Program-made: the position numbers and the translations under genes
In this document: positions 21,974 to 37,804 of the stretch, in pieces
How positions within the stretch are numbered: position 1 is the stretch's first letter
How the letters are laid out: each line of letters starts with the position of its first letter
NCBI GenBank assembly: GCA_018398765.1
Contig: JAHBMJ010000351.1
Coordinates: 1 to 44,266, forward strand
DNA: 44,266 nucleotides
DNA from: Chromera velia
Taxonomy: Eukaryota > Sar > Chromeraceae
Direction: 5' to 3'
The notes under the pieces: model-generated
The model's database searches: none
What the model was told of the DNA's origin: nothing
Seen by the model: only the letters and a program-made list of their open reading frames with translations

Positions 21974-23948
21974 AAAGAGCTAGACCGAAGGAGCAAATCA
22001 AAAATCAGAGGGGAAGGAAGGATCGAAGACTTCTCGCTGGCTCTTCTCTAGATCTCGGCGGAGCTGACGATCAAGCAGTTGTCCTGATGGCAACGAAAAT
22101 AGGATCAATGAAATAAATATTGTCAGTCCTCCCTCTACCGTGACCATAGCCTTTTGATTTGTTCCCATTCAATTCATGAAACACTTTGAGCTGAACGAAT
22201 TGCGGCAAAAGAATTCAGTCACAGAAGTCCTTACGACATTGCATTCAAATAAAGCCAAAGCCTAGGCCAAAGCTTGCAGTGCAACAATCAAAAAGTAAGA
22301 AAAACAAGTAAAATAGGGTCTTTGTGTGTGTTATACGTGATAGCATGGTGATAAAATTATGGCTTTCTCATTTTTCTTAAGGCTAAAATTAATTAATCAA
22401 TGAAATTAGTCTTTTTGATGCTGGTTTTATCAACTGTTTTGATATATTTTGATACACCATATGCGCTTTTTGCTCTTTTATATAGTTCTACTTCAATCTA
22501 GACTTCAATGTTTAGCCTAACGAATAACAATCATTGTAGTGTATCACGCTGTGTGTGTATAGGTATGTATAGGTTGTGGTGCGAGGGTGAGCGAGCGCCC
22601 CGCCTTCCTACATCGACTATGATTGAACCAGCCCGTGCACCTATGTGTTTGTTCCGTTGTGATAGGTCATGATTGAAGTAAACGCGCGCGTAGTAAAATG
22701 TGTTTTAGCCATATGAATCAGTAATCACATGCAGTTACGTTTCTATTGTATCAGTATGTAAGATCAGCCTGATAGTACCTGTGTGTGTACTACCTGATAG
22801 AAAGACATCAAAAAGCGGAATAACGATGGTCTTTCTGGGTCGTTCTGAGTGATAAACTCTTATACTGCCTAGACTAGCCTTAACTAGCCTAGACCACGTT
22901 TATGTAACAATCATCTATAATTATCCACAAAATCTTTCTTACCTTAACTTGTTCTGACTCTTACCACAGACAGATCAGATTCTTACAGGAAGAAACGGAT
23001 AAGCCACATCAAGCCACACAATTAAACACCAGTCTGGATGAACGCTTGGAGACAGACAGAACACTCTCTATTTGCAGCGAGTGCACACATGTAAACTCTA
23101 TATACACCCCAGCCGGGCAAGTACTGTCGCGGCCGGCCGGGCACCCCACGCAGCGTTGCAAGGGAGCCGGCCGGCCCCTTTGCGCGGCAAATTGCGCGCG
23201 CCCCTTAATTCCGTATCGACGCACCTGCATGACGCCCCGCGGCCCCGGCACCCGCTGAAATCGTCTGCACTGACTCTGCAGCTAGATCTTCAATGGTCTT
23301 CACCCAAACAAAAGTTCTTTGAGGACCGACATGGACAGACAATTAAGAGAAAATGCCGCAAGAAGCCCCCCCAAATTCCGCATATTGCACCGGCCCTTGG
23401 TACGATTTGTTGTTTCGTCGTATTTCGAAGCTCCAGAGTAGTAGCAAGATGTCTCAACCGGCCGCAAAAAATCACGGATCTGCTGCAAGTCTGTCAAGAT
23501 CTTTTCTCCGTCTCCATTTCTTTTTTCCCTCCATGACAACGGGCATGGAAGTGAAGCCCTGCATTTTATGATGCTTGTGTGCAGGTGCAGAAATGGGGCC
23601 TAATGGGTTAGGTGATCAGATCGTGCAACCTGTCGATATTGTGCATTCCATCAGTCCGCGTCCTGTCAACCTGTCCCAGTGAGCCTGAGAGGTGTTGTGC
23701 ACATTGTGTGTATCTGATGCTTTTCTCTTCTGTTCTCTCTTACGAGTTTCTTCTACTTTTCCATGTTCGTTTCTCTCGTGCCTGCCGTTGGCTTAATTAT
23801 TTTTCTCAAACACACATCCACTTCACTTATAGTGCAATGGGTCTTCTCCCACGAAAAGAACGAGCGGAACAGAGAGAGAGAGAGAGAACCGGTACATTAT
23901 TATTCGCCCTTCTCGTTCTTGAGCGAAGCCTCCTTCCTGATTCTGCAG
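21974..23948. other. intergenic region without a supported gene
   Basis: 22100-23000 is AT-rich. A GC-rich island with GGCCGGCC-type motifs lies at about 23105-23260. Open frames at 23046-23258 and 23353-23571 have no recognisable similarity. The second could be a first exon of the LRR gene, but I cannot connect it. Confidence 0.5.
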
Positions 23949-24455
23949 CACATCTCCGCCCTGTCCTGCAAAAGGGAAGGGTTCGGATTGGGATGCGTCC
24001 TTCTGCATTTCATGAGAACGGTGAGGTAGAAGAGAGGGCAAGCTTGGGGGTTCTGTTTTCATGATGCATGGCCAGAAAAAAACGGGCGTTCTATTCTAAC
24101 TATCTCTAGTTGTCCATCAATTCTGTCAAACTGATGGGTTGGACGGGGTGGTTTTTGTGGAAGCACATCGGAGTGCCCTCGTGCCTGTCTCACTTTTTGA
24201 AGCTCCGGAGTACGTATCTGCGTGTTCATCATCCACCTTTTGCTGCATGCGTACCCCTCAATCTTTCGTTTTTTCATGCGCAAGCCACACTGGGTCTCGA
24301 ACAAGAAAGAAGAAAACCCCGGCTTGTCTAACCGGTTTCTTGGGGGGGACGTCTGAAGGTCGCGTACGTGCATGGAGACTTTCTCGATCCCTCTCCTGTC
24401 CGGCAGTACCGGTTCACATGTCCGTCCGTCCTCACGTGTGCATGCCTGCCTGCAG

Positions 24456-27400
24456 GGACGCTCTCGTTTGCCCTTGGGAGCGCTTGACCTCTCTGGTGGG
24501 CCTGCCTCTCCTTCCTTCTAGTCTACCATTCCTACTCTGGATTCCTCTCTGCCTAGCTTCTTTCGTTCATTCTTTCAAACACTATCCATCTATTCAGTTC
24601 TTGCTCCCTATCCTGCTCCCTTTCTTCCTTTCTGCTGCATGTGGGGACAAACACACAGAACAAATGTGCAACAGTACTGGCCTGTCGCTGTCTCTCGCTG
24701 CTTTGTTTTGCCTTTCCGTTCCTCGCTGTCTTTCTCCTTTTGGCGCAGCTACCTGCCTGCCCGCACGCTTCACTTCCGCAAAGCCCTTAGGGTCTGTATC
24801 CATGAATGCATGCACGTGTCTGGTCGGAGGGAGAAATGTGTTGCCATTCGTCTGATGTGCCTCTGTTGGTTGCTTGCAGACTTCTCTCTGGGTGCACGGA
24901 AACTTAAGGTTCTCCTCTCCTCCCTTCCCTCGGGGCCTTCCTCTCTTCAGACCCTCACATGCGGTCAGCTGACGGGAGGGACTTCTTTTTTTTTGTTGTC
25001 CATCTTGTTGTCTCTCCTCTCTCTTTTTTTCGCATTTTTTTCGGTTGTGCTTGTGGGTACGTGAGACTCCCTGAGTGAGAACCGTGCAGAACAAACTTTA
25101 TTTCTTCCTTTCGCTCTCTCCCCCCCCCCCAACCCGTGTGCATGCACGCAGGTCCAGGGGTCTGCACTCCCGCCTCCCTTCCCGTTCTCGCGGCCTTCCT
25201 CAAAAGGGGGGGAGGGGGCGCGGGGGGGCGGCTGGCACCTCTTTGAAGACCCTTCTTGCCCGCAGTCAGTTTGCTTGTCAGCCTGCATTGCAAGCAGCGG
25301 GGGTCTCTCAGAAAATGTTCGCCTGGCGTGTGCGTCTGTCAGCATGTGTGTGTGTGTGAGTGTGTGTGCGTGCGGGTGTGCGCGCGCGGCGCGCGTGTAT
25401 GTGCGTGTGTCCAGGAAAATTGAAGCCGAAGGGTGTGTGCCGCGGAAGGATGAAAGGGAGGGGACACCGGGGCGCCCTGTGAAGAAAATTATTGCGCGGT
25501 TGTAAAACAGCTCCGATATCCACTTCTTTCCTTTCCTTCTGTTGATGCTTGAAATTTGGGTTCCTTTTGCTGATCGTTTATGTCGAGTGGCCGTTTGCTC
25601 TGTCTGCGTAACTGCAGAATGTGACCTTGATGATTCCTCAATCTTCTTCCAGTCACTCCCTCCCTCCTTGGAGTTCCTCGACCTCAGAGGTGGGTTTTGT
25701 GTTTCGTGCTTTTCTCGTCGTGGCTCCTGCTCAGACACTCATGAAGGCGGGGGTGTACTTTTTTTACTCCACTCACTGCATTGAAGGGCTCTCAGTCACA
25801 CGCGCCTGTGGCAAATAAATTGAATCGCGGATCCAATTCTGTATTGTAATCTTCTCTCCAGAATTGGCATCCCATTGAGAGCCTGCATGTTCAAAACAGC
25901 CGTATTGGAACGTCTCCTAAAAAAAAAAAGAATGCAACCAGCTGCTTCATGGATAATCCCCTGCTTCTTTGCTTTTTGCCCCTCTACCGTTCATATTGCC
26001 ATCATAACTTGCCCGCTATCCAATCTATCCGTCGACCCTCATGCACTACAGCCCCTCACGTTGAGGATAATCTCCAATGTCAATTGATTTTTCCTTCCTG
26101 AAGGCTCCCCCTAATCCGATTTTGCCTCTCTGCTTCGATCGCAGAAAACAGGTTGCGCAGACCATCCATGGAGTCGTTCAGCTTTGTCCTTGCTGCTCGC
26201 TGGCTCCCGACCCTCTTGAGCGTGGACCTGAGTGACAATCCCCTCGGCCCTTTTGGGGTGAGGGCGCTTGCGAAGGGTCTCTGTGCTCCCCTCCAGTCCC
26301 TCCGACTCGGTCGCACAGATGCGAGGAAAGAGGGGGCGGAGGCCCTGGCAGAGGTGTTGAAGGCAAAGAAAGTGAGCTCTCTGCAGACTCTTGATCTCGC
26401 AGAGAATGAGATGTGGGCGGGGGGGTTCAAGCCGTTGGCGGCAGCACTCTCTGAGCTGGGTGCAGTGCCGTCTCTCCGCGTTCTGATTCTGAAAAAGAAC
26501 AGCCTTACACACGTAAATTCAGAAGAAACGCAGAGAGACTACGCCCCCCTTTCAGCGTTGCTCTCGACAGACCGACTGACAGAGTTGGAAGAACTAAGAC
26601 CTCGGGGTTGAGGGGGCGCCTGACCGCCCTTCCGCTGCCGCTGTTGTGGCTGCCGGTCGTTTTCCGAAACTCCGAGTGCTCAACCTTGCTGACAATTACA
26701 TGCCTTCCCAGGAAGCAGCAGCCTTGGCAAACGCTCTCGGGGGGGGGGAGGCTTCTCTCCTCGAAGAACTCGATTTGTCAAAAAACGGGCGGGTTGTAGT
26801 GGGAGAGAATGGGGAATTAGAGGGAGAGGGGGGAGCGATTCAGTTGCCTGCAAACGCAGTGAGTTCCAGCCGCGTCACTCACCTCACCCGTTTGAGGTTG
26901 AATGAATTCTCTGACCTCCCGAGTGATTCTGTCAGGTCATTGTTCCAAGCCATGGCAGACGGGAAGACACCAGATCTCCGAACGATTGAGGTCAGCGTTT
27001 CTGATTCAGACGAGGGCGTAAGGTATGATGAGGCAGTGGATGCCTTTGCCGTGATGGTCAGGGAGGGGGGAATTCCAAGGATTGAGCAGATACGTCTCGA
27101 TTTCCACATTGGAGACCTCCGATCTGCCCCCATGTCGTCTCTAGGGAGGGCCCTGGGGTCGGGAGCGGCTTCCTCTCTCCGAGAGTTGAAGCTCAAATGG
27201 TTTTGTGACGGGGATGACGAAAACCCCGAAGGGGGGGTTGCTGGTCTGGCAGAGGGTCTGGGTGGGGGTGGTATGCCGTTCCTCGAGGACCTTGATTTAG
27301 AGGTGATGTTCCCGGATGATGGTGAGGGTGGGGAAGGAGGTTCAGAGCTCGGAGAGGTTTTGAGCACAGGGAAGGCCCCGTCCCTGCGACATGTGAGGTT

Positions 27401-29039
27401 GGGTTGGCCTGCCACACAGTTGCTTTCCACTCTGTGCCAAGGTCTCTGTGTCGGAAGTTCCCCCCCTCCAATGATGAGATTGGAGATGGATTTCAAGCAT
27501 GTAACTAGCAATTCTGAAATCCCTTTGTCTCGTCTTGCCCAGACGATCCTTTCGGGCCGTCTGTCATATTTGCGCAAACTGTCAACCTCTCTGATTCTGC
27601 CGTTCGCAGAATTGACGCGGCCGTTTGCAGAGTTGGGGGGGGCTCTGACACATTCAGGAGCCTCTATGGCTTTCCTCGAAGAAGTGTCGATTCACTTTGT
27701 CCGTCAGGCAACAAAAGAGGCATTCGTAGAAGCGTTGCATCGTGGTCCAAGTCGTCTCCCGTCCCTCCGAACACTCGGGACTTTTGGGGAGCGTCCATCA
27801 GCTTCCTGTCTCGCACCCCTTATCGCAAGAGGCCAAGTGTCGTCTCTTAGCGAAGTGAAGCTGAAGCTGGGTGAGACCGACATTAAGGGAATTCAAGCCC
27901 TTGCCATGAGCCTCGGTTCCCCCCATGCCGCTTCCTTACGAAAGATGGAAATAGAATTCGAGCTGTGCGTCTCCCTAGCCTCTCCCCACCTGACCAGACT
28001 GCAGTCTCTGCTAGTCAGCGGCGTTGCTGATGTCTCTGCGGTTCTCTCCGTCTGTGCAGGGCTTGAGAGTGGGAAGCTCTCTTCCCTGTCTGAGCTGACT
28101 TTTTATTGGGTCTGTCTTGAGAGAGAGACAGTGGCAAGAGCGCTCTCTGCCGCTCTAGACGCAGCGAAGCTCCCTCAGTTGAGAATCCTGAAAATTAAGT
28201 GCTGCCCTATAAAATTTTCTGTTGAAATCCCAGTTGTTTTACCTGTTACAATACCTGTCGACTGAGAAAAGTAAAAAGTCCCAGTACTGGTAAAAAAAAA
28301 AATACTAGTCACAGAGAAAATCCACAGGGATTTTTTGGTTTTTCACTGGTATTTTTCAAAAATCTCTGTTGGTCCTAACTTATGAAGTACAAGGAGTTAG
28401 AAGCTCAAATTTTGCATGCTATACTAGAGCTCTAAGCGTGCTTGCATACGCCCATGACTTAAAATAAGTTAATTCTATTTATATTTTATGCAACACAAAA
28501 AATATGTGTTGGCTGGAAAAATTTCAAAAAGTACCAGTGGAAAAAAAATCTTTATTTGTTTTTTCCCAGTGGTATGTTTTTACATTTTCCCAGTTAACAG
28601 ATATTTTTTGTATCATATAAAAATAATAAAATATTAATTTGAGCTTCTAACTCCTTGTACTTCATAAGTTAGGACCAACAGGGATTTTTAAAAAATACCA
28701 GTGAAAATCCAAAAAATACCAGTAAAAATACCTGTAACAGGTAAAACAACAGGGATTTCAACAGGAAATTTTATAGGGTGTTCCCTTACTGATGAGGGGC
28801 TTCAAGCACTAACAGATGTCTGGAAAAATCGGCAGCCCCCTTCGCTACAGCATCTGGGCCTGAATCTGAACAATCTGTCTGATGGGGGGACAAAGACTTT
28901 GGCAGACCTCCTCGGATCAAGGAAGATCCCCTCCCTCTGCAGAGCAAATCTTTCAGGGAATAAGATAGAGGGGCTTACGAAAGAAATGCTGGATACCGCA
29001 TTTCTTGAATTGAATTTTATGTCCTGGATAAGAGACTGA
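24456..29039 (+). pseudogene. LRR (ribonuclease-inhibitor type) gene, disrupted
   Basis: Exons 24456-24495, 24880-24963, 25618-25689 and 26145 onward join in phase and give repeated LRR units such as ALDLSD, SLEFLDLRENRL, LLSVDLSDNPLGPFG, LQTLDLAENEM, LRVLNLADNYM and LQHLGLNLNNLSDGG, spaced about 28 residues as in RNI/NLR-type repeats. Two lesions are present. An extra A at 26596-26597 shifts the frame (removing it restores LEELDLG). A 574-bp foldback element at 28205-28778 adds a stop at 28263-28265. Removing the element and one TG restores the repeat reading KCCSLTDEGLQAL. The 3' end is TGA at 29037-29039. Candidate upstream exons 23949-24020 and 24110-24209 are open and phase-linked to each other but do not join cleanly to 24456. 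Such LRR genes are numerous in chromerids; the function is unknown. Confidence 0.82.
28205..28778. mobile_element. 574-bp foldback DNA transposon (MITE-like)
   Basis: The ends CCCTATAAAATTTT and AAATTTTATAGGG are inverted copies. The inverted similarity extends about 46 bp with two mismatches and resumes further in: sequence around 28370-28420 (TTGGTCCTAACTTATGAAG) is inverted at about 28645-28680. It contains no coding capacity. The flanks show TG on both sides (28203-28204 and 28779-28780), a possible 2-bp target duplication. It interrupts an LRR repeat, and excision of it with one TG restores the frame. Confidence 0.85.
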
Positions 29040-29166
29040 TTGGCTGGCTGCATCGGAAAGATTAACCTGATTGAAATGATTGCTAAGTTTAGCTGAATTA
29101 AATGATGTTTGACTGCCGTTGTTCATGTCTTCATTTTGAATGCGCTGTTATATAGCGTAGTCATAT
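29005..29166. repeat. direct duplication flanking the LINE, copy 1
   Basis: This 162-bp segment includes the last twelve codons of the LRR gene and its 3' flank. It recurs at 31896-32062 in the same orientation with a 5-bp indel and about four substitutions. The two copies bracket the retrotransposon exactly. Confidence 0.9.
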
Positions 29167-31895
29167 GAATGAATGAATGAATGAATGAGTGAATGAGTGA
29201 ATGAAGTTGGCTTTACTAGAGTGGAGCCGTGCTCCCAACAGCCCATATTCATGCAAGAGATCGTCAATCACTCAACTCTAGAGATAAGGCTAAGCACGAG
29301 ATCCCCTGAAGTGCTCGCTTGGTGAGCTCACGAGCAGCATGCGCGTTGTAGGTGGCAATATAAGACTCGAACAGAAGAAGAAAAGGTCGCGTTCACACAG
29401 AGACAGGCGTGCACAGTGAGTGACAAAGATCGCAAACGGCTCTGCATGCTTCATATGGATCGACTTGTAAAGCCAAAAGCAGCATCTTCCTCGCTTCTGT
29501 TTCGGCTGTATCCGATCCCTCAATTCCTTCTCTCTGAATCCTTTGCTTCACTTTCTTTCCCTCTACCACTTTGTTTAGTTTATTTCTTGCTTCTACCCAA
29601 TTGGAGCATACTGAAAGCCGGTGCCAGAGATCATCAATTTTTCTTCCATTTGAACAACCCTCTGCCAGACAAAACACCTCTCCCGGAGAGTTGGCCCTCC
29701 CCGTTAGACCCTTCCGATTTAGTTTCAATGTCCTTAGGAGTGGCTCAATCTTTTCACATAAGGCACTTCTCGGCAGACAGGACATCCATACCTTGGGGCC
29801 ATTCTTTGAAGACAAAAGAAATAGAGAAGAACGTAAAGAAGACGGAAGAGCTCTCTGTAGTCCTGATAAAGAGGCAGACAGGGGGAAGTTGCCCCTTTCT
29901 TCCCTGTCTCCCCTTTTCATGCATTCCATTCCCCAGGCATCCTTAATTTTGGCAGAAACAAACAAATTCCCCTTCGGGGCCCGTCTTTCTGAGCTCCGGA
30001 CAGGGAGAGACGTCAAAAAGTCAAGGCCTGCCCATCTGAACAGACCATTGACGGCTCGTCTTTGCTTCTGCCCCGCTGGTCCCTTCCATGAATTCAAAAG
30101 AGCCTGAGGAATACGGAGATGCGAACGGCTAAGTGCAATCCAGAATGAAGCAAAACGAGCACACAAGAGCGCGCGAGCAGACATTAAATTAACAGACAAA
30201 AGAGAGGGTACACGCAAACTCCTGACCGGAAGTCGGGCCGCCCATCGAACAAACCGGAGCCGCAAGTTGTCAATCGCCTCCCAGTCTCCCTGTCTTATCG
30301 GAAAGCACTCCAGGCTATAGAGTGCCACCGGCTCCCAGCACGCCTTCAGCAGCTGCATCTTTCCCTCGAGAGGCAACCTAGACAGACTTGCAGCCAGACC
30401 AATCACCGCCCCCATTGCACGCTCTGCACTGTGTAGGCGTGCTTCAATCGACCGAGTCAAATCCCCTCCCTCAAACAGAAGGCAACCCAAATATTTATAC
30501 TGATCACACCAGTCTACTTCCTTCCTTTGATACAAAATCATACCGTTACAGTCCTCGCGGTATTCACAAAGGCGCAGGACCTTGGTTTTCTTCAGATTGA
30601 CATTCAACCCCCACTTTCCGCAATACCCCTCCAGGGCATCGAATTTTGCTTGGAGGTCGGCTGCTGAGTGTGCAAACAAGACAAGATCATCAGCGTAGCC
30701 TATACTTCCCAAACGAGCCCCAGCAAGGTGAACCCCCTCCGTTTCCTTTCCATCTCCCCGTTTTCCTTTCTGAATCTCATCATGCAGGTCATTAATGAAT
30801 AATAGAAAAAGTGACGGGGATAACGCATCACCTTGCTTAACCCCTGCCCCCTCCGGGAATAGAGCCGAGTCGGGACTCCCCATCGACTCTCGCTTTCACG
30901 CCTCTATACATTGATACAATCATCAATAGATCTCTCTTCTCTATTCCCTCAGCCTGCAGCTTTGCCAGAAGCTTCAGCCGAGGAATAGAGTCAAACACCT
31001 TTGAGAAGTCGACAAATCCGCCCAGGAGCCCCTTCTTACCTCTTCTGCATTCTTGTACCAAGCCTACCACTGCTCCGATCCCCTCTCTTGTGCCCACCCC
31101 TTTCCTAAACCCGATCTGTCTGTCGTCAAAACGAGCTTGCTGACGGATTCTATCATCCATAAGGAGACCAAAGAGCTTTTTAAGCGGGTTAATGACATGG
31201 ACTGGACGCCAGTCATTCGGCTGTGGCGAAAGGGGACCTTTTGGGATGGGTACGATTCTCAACAAATTCCAGTTATCAGGCTAACACGCATATGCATGCA
31301 TTAAATTAAAGAAAACAAACAAAAGGAAGCGAGAGATGGGAGAGTGACAAAAGCAAAGGTTGAGTTGTTGAGGAGAGATGCCATCGAGCCCTGCCGCTTT
31401 CTTTCTATCCATTCCTTTCAGACGATCAGTCACCTGCTTATACGAGAAAATGAATTGTTTCGGGGGCTCCGGCTCCGGATCAGGCTTTGGTAATTCTTCG
31501 CCCTCCCCAAAAACCCGTGCCCAATGGTTTGAGAAGTCTCTTGCCCCTCGTCTCAGACCGTCTTTCAACAACTTTCTCCTTTCTTTCCAAAGGAAAAGGG
31601 GGTCATTAAGCAAATGTGTCTTCGCTTTTTTAGTTTCCGCTCTCTCAAATCTCTTCCTTTTCTGCCGGAAGATCTCTCTCCTTTTCTTTAAGATGTCTTC
31701 CACCCTTTCCTGCTTTAACTTTCTCTCCACCCCACTTGCACAGTCCTCAACTTCTTTCCTTACTTTCTTCAGGTATTCCTGCAGCTCTTTACATTCCTCA
31801 TCCTACCACCCTTCCTTCTCTCTAAACAACGTTTCGAAGGTAGGAGGCTGTTGCTTCTCTGTCGCTTTCGCTATTACTTCCTTCACATATATATA
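29167..31895 (-). mobile_element. non-LTR retrotransposon (LINE), degenerate and 5' truncated
   Basis: The element runs on the minus strand. Its 3' end is a tetranucleotide tail (GAAT units on the plus strand, 29167-29203), as in LINEs that end in simple repeats. It contains a reverse transcriptase but no endonuclease domain before the 5' end at about 31895, so it is probably 5' truncated. Both sides are flanked by ~165-bp direct copies of host sequence. Confidence 0.9.
29393..31730 (-). pseudogene. LINE reverse transcriptase ORF with stop and frameshift
   Basis: In order, the minus strand encodes AAGLDGISPQQLN (RT motif 1), an in-frame TAG at 31281-31283, then WNLLRIVPIPKG, DWRPVHVINPLKKLFG (motif 2), GGFVDFSKVFDSIP (motif A, normally FDxxKAFD), a frameshift at about 30865-30885, GVKQGDALSPSLF (motif B), IGYADDLVLFA (motif C, catalytic YADD), and KYLGCLLFEGG (thumb side). 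Near the C-terminus CLAEGCSNGRKIDDLWHRLS has the C/H spacing of the zinc-finger-like domain found after LINE RTs. The stop and frameshift make this copy unlikely to be active. Confidence 0.93.
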
Positions 31896-32062
31896 TTGAA
31901 TTGAATTAAATTTTATGTCCTGGATAAGAGACTGATTGGCTGGCTGCATCGGAAAGATTAACCTGATTGAAATGATTGCTAAGTTTAGCTGAATTAAATG
32001 ATATTTGACTGCCGTTGTTCATGTCTTTATTTTGAATTCGCTGTCATATAGCGTAGTCATAT
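31896..32062. repeat. direct duplication flanking the LINE, copy 2
   Basis: This is a 167-bp second copy of 29005-29166, beginning TTGAATTGAATT and ending GCGTAGTCATAT. It has an extra 5 bp near its start and a few substitutions. It is followed by TA and GATA microsatellite sequence (about 32074-32137). Confidence 0.9.
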
Positions 32063-32075
32063 ACATATTAGCAGC

Positions 32076-32123
<48 letters not shown>

Positions 32124-34695
32124 AGATAGATAGATAATAATATGTTTTACATAAAAATTATATTATTTTATATATATATAATTCACTTAAACAATTATCG
32201 AAATATTATACATACGACTATATGACAGTACTAGTGACAGTGTGACTATGACTATGACGCGCCATCGTCATTGATCCATATCCAGAGCTAGCTGGAGACT
32301 TCTAACGTTCACGTTCGGCAGGAAAATTAAAGTTGCTATTTTCTAAGATGCTGGCCATGTTTATAATATACACTGAGTATTACACTCCCTTAATTAACAG
32401 TGTGATTCAACACTTCAAATCAAAAACTTTAATCTCTTGACTAGAGTCTCTCGAGAGACATATGCTTTTTCATCAAAGCTAGCATCAAAGCTGCATGCTG
32501 GCTCTCAGGTAAAAGTTTTCCATCCAAGCGACTTCACCTAATAATGGTACCCTCATCTCCAAACATTGTCAAACAACTCGGTCCAAAATTTTTTCTACTC
32601 CACATCCTAACATTACTATACTTAGTACTATACTGCCCCTCACTTCTTTTCCTTTCTTTTTCTTAATTCTGGGTGGGCTGGGGGATCGGGTTATCTTTGT
32701 ATCATCAAATTGTATGTTTCTTATTGATGCACCTAGCATCCCCACTCACTTACAAAGGTTCGGCATATGCAGAGAGGGTATTAATTGGAACGCCCCCGTC
32801 ACCTTACCTTTCCTCCTAGCCCTTCTCTTTTCCTTCCTCTGAGTTCCTCTCTGCCTAGCTCCTCTTCCTCTGCCTCCTTCATCCCTTCCATCACTATCTT
32901 CCTTCATCTTTTCCTGTTTTTTATAAATTGCAATGTACATGTATATATATATTTCAATAGTAGAATCAATACTATATTTTTTATATTCTTCCCAACATTT
33001 TTTTCTGTCTACTTCTAGAACATAATCATGATCAATGCTATGCTATGCTATATATAGCAACTTTTCATTAACAAAACGTTGTCTGTCTAGGTTGGAACTA
33101 CAGGGTTGGAAGCTCATACACAACGAAGCTGATTTCAATTGCATGGGTTGTTTAAATTTGATTCCTATAAGCATCATGATGTGTTTGCAAACAATGACGT
33201 TCCTTGAGCTTCCTTCTACAGATCGAGCACTCAGCACCCGACGGCTGCACCCCTTGAGCCCTGTTTCAATCAAAGGCTTCAAAGCAGCGCGGCTATTTGA
33301 TGAGACTATGATATTGATCATGCCCCTGCATGGCATGCGGAAGCCCGCACCGTCAACACCACACCAAAGCACCGCACTACCTCTCTGCCGAACGCGATGG
33401 ATGGATTGAAGAAAAACACAGACCGAAAACGATTGCGAGCCACACTTTGAGGGTCTCCAAGAAAGATGAACGTACTCACGCAAGGAACTCGCAACGTACC
33501 CGAAAGAAAAATAGAAAGGAGACAATTAAAAAAAATCCACTCACCAGGCCCCCATAAGTTCTTTGTCGGTCTGCGTGCCACCTACCTGCTTTGGTGCCAC
33601 AGACAGACGCCCTCTCCTCCTCTCTCCTCGTTTCCCTTTCTCTCTCTCAACATCGAACAAAGTTGGATCGGCATTTCCGACGTTTCTCTTTTCAATCGAC
33701 CTGCAGGTCACAAGGCTTGAATAGAAAAATCTCCCTCAGACACGCACATCCCTCGAAGGCTCCCTCGACCGCAGCAGCATCAATCAGACAGGCAGATTAC
33801 TCCTTTCCCACCACCAGAAACAATCAGTGAGTGGGTTTCTGGCCCTCTTTAATCCCTCACCTTTTTTCTGTCTTCTCCCCCCCTTTTCCTTCTGAAAACC
33901 TCCCCACCTTCACTTCCACAGATCGTTTTTCCCCCTGCACTCCCCCCTCGCTCTTTCACTTTTTCCGCCGGTGCCTCGGCACTTTAGTTGGTCGCCTGAA
34001 TGGGCGGTCGGTCATGCCTTCTGCATGACTGCAGCCTTCACTCCGCCAACAAGATCCTGCATAGAAAGGAAGGAAGGAACGAAGGGGGATTTGCAATCGG
34101 ACTTTCTTCAAGCTGTTGTCTCCACAGAAGCAAAGAAGAAAAGCAAAAGATATGTGTGAGATGTGAATCAGAGAAAAAGGCAAGAAAGACAGGAGTCTTT
34201 CAGCGTGAGGGATTACAGAAAGAATTAAGGTGGGGACCCCCAGGAAGGAGATTCTTTGTTCCTTTCTTTGCTTCTTTCTTTCTTTTCTTCCTGACTGCCT
34301 GCCTTCCTTCCTCTCGGCCTGTGTCTCTGCCTTCTTCCTTTCATTTTCTTCGTCTCTTTTTCTCTTTTGATTCTTTCACAAACCTCCACCGAATCACTCA
34401 CCGAAGACCCCGCAAAGAAACTGCACCGAGACTGCACATATACAGATGCATCCAGAGGGTGCCAGAAGCTCATTTATTTACCAAAAACAAGAAACTACAG
34501 GTACAGCGTGAGAGGTGTCGTTGCAAATAAGCAAGAGAGCATGAATGGCAGTGCACACCCAGACAGACAGACACCAAAGTGTAGCACTGACAGATTAGTG
34601 TATGACTATCTTGGTCGGTTTCTTGTGGGTGGGAGAAAGTCACGGCATTGCGGATCGGACAAACGGGCAGTCTGGCGCCCCCCTTCACGTCTAGA
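32063..34695. other. intergenic region, no supported gene
   Basis: 32063-32760 is AT-rich with a TA/GATA tract. 33035-33525 is open on both strands for more than 120 codons, but I recognise neither product. 33600-34690 holds pyrimidine-rich and purine-rich simple sequence. It may contain 3' untranslated sequence of the FBPase gene. Confidence 0.5.

Positions 34696-37804
<3,109 letters not shown>

Noticed and set aside
26879-27577. 232-codon minus-strand frame
   Set aside because: It is antisense to the LRR repeats, which match their family clearly on the plus strand.
29571-30107. 178-codon plus-strand frame
   Set aside because: It is antisense to the LINE reverse transcriptase C-terminus.
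33035-33525. Long open frames on both strands
   Set aside because: Neither shows a recognisable domain, and no exon link to the FBPase gene could be made; left unassigned.
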